Shown here one piece after another: positions 18,301 to 20,284 of a stretch of 20,284 nt of DNA. The notes beneath the pieces were generated by a model. That model did no database searches and was not told the DNA's origin. It saw only the letters and a program-made list of their open reading frames with translations. The stretch comes from Baffinella frigidus. Its lineage: Eukaryota; Cryptophyceae; Cryptomonadales; Baffinellaceae. Every line of letters starts with the position of its first letter. The first letter of the stretch is position 1. The position numbers were made by a program, and so were the translations under genes. The DNA is taken from assembly GCA_026770585.1 (NCBI GenBank), contig MU646773.1, positions 95,270 to 115,553 on the forward strand, given 5' to 3'.

Positions 18301-19967
18301 CATTCCGTAGGGACATAGGGTTGTTCAAAGTGTGACCAACCCTACCACTTAGCAGCGATCGAGGACCTTTTCATCTTGAGTTCAAGGTGGAATTCCGGTT
18401 AGGTTAGAGGGCAATGGACACGAGTCTAGTACAAATAGTTTAGATGGACTGCATCCGTTAAGTCCCTGGTGGCTGCTAAGTGGAAGAAGGTTAGCGGAGC
18501 AATTCGTAATTACTACCACGAAAATAAATGGACCGGTCTACGAATCGCACTGTTTGGTCACAGCACCGACGCCTCGCTGGACACGCGGCGTGTTAATGGG
18601 GTAACGGACTGCATATGGGGTAGTCAGGCATATGGCATTGACTATGGTAGGCCGTAGGCCCCCTAGGACCTGGTTTTTCGTAGGAGCCCCCTAGACCCCT
18701 ATGGCTTACCGTAGTCAAACGCGTAGGCCTAACTACCCCATTTTCAGTCCGTTATCCTATGAGTGTGCGCTAACGCTCTCCTGTCGCGCAGTTCACCGGC
18801 TGGATCAAAAACGACAAATACGAAGACGACTCGGATCAAATCATCATCGAGGGCTATCAGGTGCGGGCCTCCCCACGCCAGATTCTTGGAAGGGGTCGCC
18901 AAAAGTCAATTCCCCGGAAGGAATAAGGGGGAATTGTTTACTTTTGGGATAGTTGAACGCCAGGTGCGGGCCTTCCTCCCAAAGTCGTGCTGGATCTCTT
19001 GAAACGCGATCTTATCCGGGGAAACCTATTTTTCTTTCATTTGATGGCAATGAAAATTTCTACACAATTCGTTCTTACTAGTAATATTAAGTCATTCCTG
19101 TAGTAATTTTCATTTGAATGAAATGAAAGAAAAATAGGGTTCCCCGGATAAGATCCTGAGCGCAAGCAGCTCACGTCCTCAGTCTTTCCCTTCGATTCCT
19201 GTACGGCCAGCTTCGGTGGGCCCGCCTCAGAGCGAGCCCCGTAAAGATTGCCCAATTTCTTTCTGAGTTTTCCCGCTTCCTGGGTTATAGTGTTCAGAGC
19301 TGTACACTAGAATCATCGTGGGGCCGGGCAACCAGTAGGCCGCTCTCGCTCTCTCGCCCCCCCCCCCCAAGAACTCCTTTGATCAAAGGGAACACTCTAC
19401 TTATCAGGCAATGCCTCCCTTCTCTCAGGAGGTTCCGGCGAGGTTTAGGGTCGGGACTGTAAGGTTTGGGGTCGGGACTGTAAGGTTTGGGGTCGGGACT
19501 GTAAGGACCCGGCGGCTCCCACCTCTGGGAGTGGCTATCCCGCGCACCGTCAGAGTGCGAGACTGACACCACTTGCCTGGGTGGACCGCTCTCGCTCTTC
19601 GTAACCCCCACCGCACGACATGACGAAACAACGCAGCCATCCGTACTCGGGCGCTGATCCACACTCGGTCGCTCACGCGGACCAACACCCCCCCCCCTCC
19701 CCTTGGAGCAGGAAGTACCTCCCGGGCCGGGTGGACCCCACCTCTGGGAGTTGCCATCGCGCGTGAGGGTGCGAGACTTGACTGGGTGGCTTTCGCTCTG
19801 CACAACCCCCACCTTACCCCACCTTTCCTCCCTTTTCGCAGGAAGTGCCCCCCGGACCCGGTGGACCACACCTCTGGGAGTGGCCATCGCGCGTGGGGGT
19901 ACGTGACTTGGAGAACCGGACGCGGGGGAAGGACTGGAACAAGAAGTTCGCAGGCGCCATTGATAGG
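7220..19967 (+). CDS. Leader-bearing unknown protein, 13-exon chain, 3' partial
   Basis: Thirteen exons on one strand join without frame conflict into at least 505 residues. The N terminus (MRGAAARTAAVLLCFSLLG) looks like a signal peptide. An Arg/Ser/Thr-rich region with STALRLRGAG follows, resembling the second part of bipartite pre-sequences in algae with complex plastids; that targeting is inference. The rest is acidic to mixed charge, with short Trp- and Cys-containing segments (AGCWAEWDAA, GGPCSYRTK, DWVYKPPKK, FTGWIKNDKYEDD, HLWEWPSRV). I do not recognise a family, transmembrane segment or catalytic motif in it. The chain shares its promoter spacer with the BIR gene. Introns range from about 170 to 2000 bp and are mostly repeats, MITEs and damaged copies of adjacent exons. 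After exon 13 the last donor (agg/gtgatc) leads into a CCCTCAA-type repeat typical of these introns; alternatively, translation runs on to TAG at 19983-19985. Confidence 0.65.
7714..7921. mobile_element. Family D palindromic element, copy 1 (intron 1)
   Basis: The ends taccaccagcaacccgt and acgggttgctggtggta are long inverted repeats that continue into gcagcttat / taaaagctgc. The terminal TA may be a TA target duplication of the Tc1/mariner type, but this is not certain. It makes up more than half of the 370-bp intron 1. Confidence 0.82.
7985..8081 (+). CDS. Exon 2 (possible GC donor)
   Basis: The acceptor tgtgcgcag is followed by a base that completes Arg with exon 1, then YGQELGVLVNDSEAERED and ALERAQLPERITRQ. 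No GT donor fits; cgccag/gcaccg would be a GC-AG intron in phase 0, matching exon 3. The last 40 bases of the exon and the donor also occur inverted at 6977-7023 and 9475-9521, so the exon may have been truncated and repaired there. The exon lies between two inverted copies of one MITE family. Confidence 0.55.
8098..8308. mobile_element. Family D palindromic element, copy 2, inverted
   Basis: The right end aacgggttgctggtggta is well kept and the left end (taccgcaagcaaaatcg) is degenerate. The interior is the reverse complement of copy 1 (gctgacgggagatacgg, ccctacggtagg). It lies just past exon 2. Confidence 0.8.
8309..8705. other. Intron 2 of the plus gene, no supported gene
   Basis: No exon-like frame with splice sites was seen. 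It holds the hairpin at 8534-8574 and a tract of family A-like sequence after it. Confidence 0.5.
8534..8574. repeat. Hairpin of the tggtcacgt family
   Basis: tggtcacgtg and cacgtgacca flank an inner gaccgc-aaa-gcggt stem. It is followed by gaaaattactacaca, a family A core motif. Confidence 0.7.
8706..8844. mobile_element. Family C MITE (139 bp)
   Basis: It starts ctagctctgtctcg and ends gtggcggagccag. The flanks gattt and gaatt are an imperfect 5-bp duplication. Its interior (tctgctccaaagttga, cttgagaatagtcc) matches the reverse complement of 3195-3323. Confidence 0.82.
8986..9138. mobile_element. Small inverted-repeat element inside the BIR pseudogene (153 bp)
   Basis: The left end catccgggaacatgttt pairs with the right end aaacacgtccctggatca. 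The 5-bp duplication gcctt is at 8981-8985 and 9139-9143. The parent copy has a single gcctt at this point, so the insertion boundaries are exact. Confidence 0.9.
9198..9337. mobile_element. Family A MITE, copy 1 (140 bp)
   Basis: Terminal inverted repeats start ttatccggggaaac and end gtttccccggataa, and nearly the whole element is palindromic around cttactagtaatatt-like core sequence. The target duplication gggt flanks it (9194-9197 and 9338-9341). The empty site is visible in the parent duplication at about 6838. Confidence 0.93.
9708..9839 (+). pseudogene. Leader-exon pseudogene
   Basis: This copies the first ~130 bp of exon 1 (MRGAAARTAAVLLCLSLLG). One inserted base within the run after CCCGCCCGC shifts the frame relative to the parent, and homology stops before the LRLRG motif. 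Confidence 0.85.
9840..10090. repeat. Interstitial telomere-like repeat before exon 3
   Basis: CCCTAAA-type units mixed with ccccaaa and cccgtgcat variants. C-rich on the sense strand and ends at the exon 3 acceptor (cctcaaaacag). Confidence 0.92.
10095..10226 (+). CDS. Exon 3
   Basis: The exon is 132 bp, phase 0 at both ends, with acceptor tcaaaacag and donor gatcag/gtacag. It encodes 44 residues: EWTLEEALVDMREHDLVLSD, then an acidic SGEEDKDF and VAREMPTFTPDQ. Its flanks are C-rich telomere-like repeat upstream and GT-rich minisatellite immediately downstream, so the coding stretch stands out by composition. Confidence 0.75.
10227..10502. repeat. GT/GGGTGT minisatellite opening intron 3
   Basis: Units gtgtggtgtgtgg, gtagggtgt and ggggtgtg follow the donor immediately. 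Rich in G-triplets. The intron's C-rich end at 10856-10899 is complementary in kind. Confidence 0.95.
10690..11040. repeat. Tandem duplication of intron 3 end plus exon 4 start
   Basis: gcgtttcaccgaggagcgca... cgtcgcgttttgaaattgcc at 10713-10796 recurs at 10949-11036 (gcgtttcaccgggaagcgca... cgtcgcgttctgaaattgcc). A copy of the exon 4 start (10903-10947) lies between. Confidence 0.88.
10903..10947 (+). pseudogene. Truncated exon 4 copy with intact acceptor
   Basis: cctgggcag then ctgacgacggacatggcggg repeats the first half of exon 4, and is cut where the duplicated intron segment resumes. Confidence 0.85.
11047..11130 (+). CDS. Exon 4
   Basis: The exon is 84 bp, phase 0 at both ends, with acceptor tgagcag and donor accaag/gtacca. 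It encodes LTTDMAGCWAEWDAAAGRKG then GPCSYRTK. It is the only complete member of an array of at least six exon-like copies between 10903 and 11757; the others are truncated or enter in the wrong phase. Confidence 0.7.
11243..11265 (+). pseudogene. Exon 4 donor-end copy
   Basis: cctgctcctaccgcaccaag/gtatcc repeats the last 20 bases of exon 4 with a working-looking donor. Confidence 0.85.
11317..11374 (+). pseudogene. Exon 4 copy, acceptor and donor present, wrong phase
   Basis: ggttcag then gccgagtgggacgctgcggc through ctaccgcaccaag/gtacgg. It encodes AEWDAAASRKGGPCSYRTK but enters with one spare base, so inclusion after exon 4 would shift the frame. Confidence 0.82.
11404..11582. repeat. (ggggtgtg)n minisatellite in intron 4
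   Basis: About 22 units of 8 bp with minor variants (gagtgtgtgg). Strong G-quadruplex potential on the transcribed sense strand. Confidence 0.96.
11605..11757 (+). pseudogene. Two further exon 4 copies
   Basis: 11605-11648 ends ctgctcctaccgttccgaag/gtaccc, and 11699-11757 reads gccgagtgggacgctgcgcc to accaag/gtacat. The intron piece between exon copies (taacccaccctctcttctcc + cgccga) is duplicated as well, from 11273. Confidence 0.82.
11944..12324. repeat. 191-bp tandem duplication covering the exon 5 acceptor
   Basis: cctgccccgccggcgttccc to ctaaaccgtag/gtcgac (from 11950) recurs 191 bases later as cctgccccgtcggcgttccc to gtaaaccttag/gtcgac. The second copy continues as the real exon 5. 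Confidence 0.88.
12036..12110 (+). pseudogene. Truncated exon 5 copy
   Basis: It encodes VDRALPSYLRALEPGAMDIR then NRRNR and stops at TAA within the following repeat. The acceptor ccgtag is intact. Confidence 0.85.
12227..12391 (+). CDS. Exon 5
   Basis: The exon is 165 bp (55 codons), phase 0 at both ends, with acceptor aaaccttag and donor gccgag/gtctct. It encodes VDRALPSYLRPLELDVMDIK, then NRRDRFHAKQMRQAVYDYGA and TEEGGGALLGQLKAE, a mostly helical, basic-then-acidic segment. The acceptor half is the second copy of a 191-bp tandem duplication. Confidence 0.72.
12559..12627 (+). CDS. Exon 6
   Basis: The exon is 69 bp (23 codons), phase 0 at both ends, with acceptor gttgggcag and donor gaccag/gtgtgc. 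It encodes MAAGRVTGGDDPGKSEVRAM then IDQ. It is short, but phase and composition agree with neighbouring exons, and no duplicate was seen. Confidence 0.6.
12849..12902 (+). CDS. Exon 7
   Basis: The exon is 54 bp (18 codons), phase 0 at both ends, with acceptor actgtgcag and donor gccgag/gtcctc. It encodes VGEEELHAVLDRALYNAE. The donor opens directly into a long CT microsatellite. Damaged copies lie at 13114-13137 and 13202-13246, and an inverted copy of its donor end at 15441-15462. Confidence 0.7.
12903..13112. repeat. CT / CTGT / CTCG microsatellite opening intron 7
   Basis: Blocks of (tc)n, (tgtc)n and (gctc)n with cgcgcg islands run from directly after the donor to the next exon 7 copy. 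Confidence 0.98.
13114..13137 (+). pseudogene. Exon 7 donor-end copy, donor GT changed to GC
   Basis: gaccgcgcgctgtacaacgc+cgag repeats the end of exon 7; the next bases are gcgacc rather than gtcctc. Confidence 0.85.
13202..13246 (+). pseudogene. Second exon 7 copy, stop codon and lost donor
   Basis: gatgagctgcatgccgtgct reads DELHAVLDHTL, then TAA; the donor GT is replaced by CT. Confidence 0.85.
13247..13599. other. Intron 7, no supported gene
   Basis: A pyrimidine-rich stretch and mixed sequence without exon-like signals. The open frame across this region joins intron to exon copies and is not credible as a gene. Confidence 0.5.
13600..13668 (+). pseudogene. Exon 8 copy with lost acceptor
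   Basis: It encodes VHGRRETLPLPDWVYKMPKK then TES, nearly identical to exon 8, but the preceding AG is AT (cgcat/gtgcac) and homology ends before the donor. Confidence 0.88.
13789..13885 (+). CDS. Exon 8
   Basis: The exon is 97 bp, with acceptor cgccttgcag and donor catgg/gtgcgt (phase 1). It encodes 32 residues: VHGRRETLPLPDWVYKPPKK then TESWASKRALAM. A close copy at 13600-13668 has lost its acceptor (gcag to gcat). Amino-acid conservation between the copies supports past coding constraint. Confidence 0.75.
13920..14210. repeat. Duplicated intron 8 start around gcaatcgccatg
   Basis: ggttggtgtttggtgtttgg... gggatgaggtgcaatcgccatg (13919-13966) recurs as ggttggtgattggtgtttgt... gggatgaggtgcagtcgccatg (14146-14192). 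cgccatgggtgc also echoes the exon 8 donor. Confidence 0.75.
14015..14124. mobile_element. Family E palindromic element, copy 1
   Basis: Arms gtggctcacataatgccc and gcgccac pair across ccttggatcggggtcgga / tccgaccccgatgtcaatg. Homologous to 18045-18152. No clear target duplication. Confidence 0.7.
14211..14620. other. Intron 8, no supported gene
   Basis: Mixed sequence. aagcgcgctacccctcccgc at 14521-14540 recurs in part at 14957 and 15078, all near tttccatatg motifs. No exon was seen. Confidence 0.5.
14625..14700. repeat. Tandem gtagtacacatcttgaa units
   Basis: Three units of gtagtacacatcttgaa separated by short spacers. Confidence 0.9.
14735..14960. repeat. 23-bp tandem array, tgtttccatatgagatatgagtc
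   Basis: About eight units with small changes, most perfect between 14818 and 14904, in intron 8. Confidence 0.95.
14975..14994 (+). pseudogene. Exon 9 copy with mutated acceptor
   Basis: cggacgatgcagtggacccg corresponds to exon 9's cggatgatgcgttggacccg; the preceding cgcag has become cgcgg. Confidence 0.7.
15180..15220 (+). CDS. Exon 9 (microexon)
   Basis: The exon is 41 bp, with acceptor tgcccgcag and donor cgagaag/gtcccg. Its first two bases complete an Ala codon with the phase-1 end of exon 8, and it then encodes DDALDPTLSGCEK and ends in phase 0, as exon 10 needs. That it alone reconciles exons 8 and 10 is the main support. A copy with a mutated acceptor lies at 14975-14994. Confidence 0.6.
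15236..15425. repeat. CCCTGAA / CCCTCAA heptamer array in intron 9
   Basis: About 25 seven-base units starting shortly after the exon 9 donor. Confidence 0.95.
15441..15462 (-). pseudogene. Inverted exon 7 donor-end copy
   Basis: On the minus strand it reads gcgcgctgtacaacgccgag/gt, exon 7's end with its donor, about 2.5 kb from the parent and in opposite orientation. Confidence 0.8.
15539..15678. mobile_element. Family A MITE, copy 2 (140 bp)
   Basis: Same length and inverted structure as the copy at 9198, with left end tcatccagggaaac and right end ccccggataa. The target duplication aacg is at 15535-15538 and 15679-15682. It lies in intron 9. Confidence 0.92.
15720..16020. repeat. Three-unit tandem repeat with internal hairpin
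   Basis: Units of about 100-130 bp start at tctccgtgtg (15723, 15855, 15951). Each contains cttgtcagca...tgctgacgg, a hairpin, and most contain gaatgcc + catgacgtgtg. Confidence 0.88.
16044..16150. repeat. Short duplications leading into exon 10
   Basis: gcaaaggtggac (16048-16059) resembles the exon 10 acceptor gcgaag/gtggac. Three copies of tgactttcgttgt then run to the real acceptor. Confidence 0.7.
16151..16234 (+). CDS. Exon 10 (helical)
   Basis: The exon is 84 bp (28 codons), phase 0 at both ends, with acceptor gtgcgaag and donor gcgagg/gtgcgt. It encodes VDKAWEALERADVSLQDALQ then EARDDQAR, a likely amphipathic helix. The acceptor lacks the usual pyrimidine before AG. Fragments of both exon ends are repeated nearby (about 16044-16058 and 16661-16690). 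Confidence 0.68.
16235..16488. other. Intron 10 start, no supported gene
   Basis: Contains ttttggtcacgtcc (tggtcacgt family motif) and a short hairpin gcgacaccagagtgtcgc at 16399-16416. No exon was seen. Confidence 0.5.
16494..16642. mobile_element. Family C MITE (149 bp)
   Basis: Left ctacctctgccccactt pairs with right aagtgggacagagctgg, continuing through atttcgtctcat. The 5-bp duplication agagt is at 16489-16493 and 16643-16647. It lies in intron 10. Confidence 0.9.
16661..16690 (+). pseudogene. Exon 10 donor-end copy
   Basis: ggccagggataaccaagcgc+gg/gtgcgt repeats the last 22 bases of exon 10 and its donor, just right of the MITE at 16494-16642. Confidence 0.82.
16797..16877. mobile_element. 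Dispersed repeat with cctaggacctgcctaggg core, copy 2
   Basis: Counterpart of 281-366, in intron 10. The preceding 16700-16790 holds gctatctta / aagatagc-like motifs also seen at 1-180. Confidence 0.6.
17061..17105 (+). pseudogene. Exon 11 copy 1, stop codon
   Basis: Acceptor caccag then DGAPPEDATMAQLE and TAG. Confidence 0.82.
17196..17259 (+). pseudogene. Exon 11 copy 2, stop codon and altered phase
   Basis: It encodes EGAPPDDKREVWTMKQLKEK then TAA. One base more than exon 11 follows the acceptor, so it would enter out of frame. Confidence 0.85.
17365..17466 (+). CDS. Exon 11
   Basis: The exon is 102 bp (34 codons), phase 0 at both ends, with acceptor aaatccag and donor gagagg/gtaacc. 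It encodes GGAPPDDTREVWTMKQLKEW then AAKGDRGEVDPEER. Of five related copies between 17061 and 18230 this is the only one open from acceptor to donor. Confidence 0.7.
17583..17672 (+). pseudogene. Exon 11 donor-half copies
   Basis: ggagtgggcggcc occurs at 17588, and a longer copy from 17617 reads KEWAAKGYRGEVGPDEG with donor-like ggg/gtgcgt. Confidence 0.8.
17673..18040. other. Intron 11, no supported gene
   Basis: A short telomere-like stretch (17763-17817, gggttgggtgtagagggttg type) and unique sequence. No exon was seen. Confidence 0.5.
18045..18152. mobile_element. Family E palindromic element, copy 2
   Basis: It contains a strong hairpin, cgatttaccttggatcgggg to ccccggtccaaggtgaaatc, with outer arms gtggctcac / gagccag. 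It lies in intron 11 just before a damaged exon 11 copy. Confidence 0.7.
18174..18230 (+). pseudogene. Distant exon 11 copy
   Basis: gcgcaactcaaagagtgggt reads AQLKEWVVQGGRWGSWPQS, matching MKQLKEWAAKGDRGEV in spacing but decayed. Confidence 0.6.
18231..18599. other. Intron 11, weak microexon candidate
   Basis: Palindrome acaaccctacggtagg / gtagggacatagggttgt at 18282-18325. The stretch tccctggtggctgctaagtg+gaagaag/gttagc (18462-18488, SLVAAKWKK) has AG and GT in phase 0 but is too short to accept. Confidence 0.4.
18600..18756. mobile_element. Family F palindromic element
   Basis: Arms of about 55 bp: gtaacggactgcatatgggg at the left and tagtcaaacgcgtaggccta... ccgttatcc at the right, meeting near ccccctagg. 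A related partial copy lies at 3377-3478. No target duplication was identified. Confidence 0.72.
18792..18860 (+). CDS. Exon 12
   Basis: The exon is 69 bp (23 codons), phase 0 at both ends, with acceptor ctgtcgcgcag and donor tatcag/gtgcgg. It encodes FTGWIKNDKYEDDSDQIIIE then GYQ. A 12-bp copy of its donor (caggtgcgggcc) recurs at 18961-18972. Confidence 0.65.
18953..18982 (+). pseudogene. Exon 12 donor copy
   Basis: gccaggtgcgggccttcc echoes exon 12's tatcag/gtgcgggcctcc. Confidence 0.6.
19012..19151. mobile_element. Family A MITE, copy 3 (140 bp)
   Basis: Ends are ttatccgggg and ccccggataa, with target duplication gatc at 19008-19011 and 19152-19155. It lies in intron 12. The 4-bp target duplication in all three copies defines the family. 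Confidence 0.93.
19429..19563 (+). pseudogene. Exon 13 partial copies
   Basis: tctcag/gaggttccggcg at 19429 and ggacccggcggctcccacct to cgagac (19506-19563) are split by three copies of aaggtttggggtcgggactgt-like sequence, so this copy is interrupted by a tandem repeat. Confidence 0.75.
19712..19790 (+). pseudogene. Exon 13 copy with intact acceptor
   Basis: gagcag then EVPPGPGGPHLWELPSRVRV and RDLTGW. It lacks the second half of exon 13 and has no donor. Confidence 0.85.
19842..19967 (+). CDS. Exon 13, last exon recognised
   Basis: The exon is 126 bp (42 codons), with acceptor ccttttcgcag and donor gatagg/gtgatc. It encodes EVPPGPGGPHLWEWPSRVGV, RDLENRTRGKDWNKK and FAGAIDR. Three shorter copies precede it (19429, 19506, 19712), the last with an intact acceptor. 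If the donor is not used, the protein ends VIPQP at TAG 19983-19985. Confidence 0.7.
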
Positions 19968-20204
19968 GTGATCCCTCAACCCTAGACCCTAATCCCTAAA
20001 CCTAAGTGACCCCTGAACCCTAAGCCTGCGATCCCTCAAGCCTAAACCGAAGTGATCCCTAAATCCTAAACCTAAGTGGTCCTCACACCCTAAACCCTAA
20101 ACCCTGAATCTAAACCTGAACCTGAACCTGAACCCTAAACCCTAAAACATGAACCATGAACCATAAACCCTGAACCCTGAACCCCAAACCCTTAACCATA
20201 CACC

Positions 20205-20284
<80 letters not shown>
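19968..20284. repeat. CCCTAAA / CCCTGAA / CCCTCAA repeat to window end
   Basis: Degenerate heptamers from the exon 13 donor onward, becoming perfect (ccctcaa)n over the last ~80 bases. Likely the start of intron 13; a subtelomere is less likely because several introns here contain the same repeats. Confidence 0.9.

Noticed and set aside
18462-18488. Possible 27-bp microexon SLVAAKWKK between exons 11 and 12
   Set aside because: Phase fits, but the acceptor is poor, it is very short, and exons 11 and 12 already join in phase.
19294-19887. 197-residue minus-strand frame
   Set aside because: It is antisense to exon 13 and its copies and is driven by their repetition.
19968-20284. Heptamer repeat at the window end as a true chromosome end
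   Set aside because: The same repeats occur within several introns, units are degenerate, and an intron donor directly precedes them.
1-20284. rRNA or tRNA genes
   Set aside because: No cloverleaf with A and B box motifs and no conserved rRNA core sequence was recognised on either strand by eye; a covariance-model scan would be decisive.

Overview
This window is nuclear DNA of a unicellular eukaryote. The evidence is several multi-exon genes with GT-AG introns, a BIR (inhibitor-of-apoptosis type) zinc domain, CCCTAAA-like (TTTAGGG-class) interstitial repeats and many short palindromic transposons. GC-rich exons sit in introns made almost wholly of minisatellite and transposon DNA. The first exon of the right-hand gene encodes a signal-peptide-like leader followed by an Arg/Ser/Thr-rich stretch with an LRLRG motif. 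That suits a pre-sequence for a complex (secondary) plastid, so an alga is likely, but the lineage cannot be fixed from this sequence.

Layout. Two genes run head to head from a roughly 290-bp spacer (6934-7219). To the left, on the minus strand (6933 down to 507 and probably past the window edge), is a BIR-domain protein with a Gly-rich linker and a long charged coiled-coil tail. I reconstructed seven exons whose reading phases agree across every intron; the one unresolved point is a 79-nt poly(C) run (5992-6070) inside exon 1. To the right, on the plus strand (7220 to 19967 and probably beyond), is a 13-exon chain coding for at least about 505 residues. Its leader is recognisable, but the rest of the protein is not a family I know. 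Nearly all its introns are phase 0.

Most other DNA in the window falls into three classes. (1) Truncated copies of the neighbouring exons, often carrying the splice site; I found them next to most exons of both genes. (2) Short non-autonomous terminal-inverted-repeat elements (MITEs), several with exact target-site duplications: a 140-bp family with 4-bp duplications (three copies) and a family starting ctagctctg with 5-bp duplications. (3) Telomere-like or GT-rich minisatellites.

The largest duplication copies the BIR exon, the shared promoter and the leader exon (6668-7351) into intron 2 of the right-hand gene (8867-9839). The copy is decayed: it has a Trp-to-stop change, a frameshift and two MITE insertions whose empty sites survive in the original.

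The main find is this architecture: systematic local duplication of exons with their splice sites, plus repeat-built introns, some with complementary G-rich and C-rich ends. All exon calls rest on reading frame, splice dinucleotides and phase agreement, not on transcript data.
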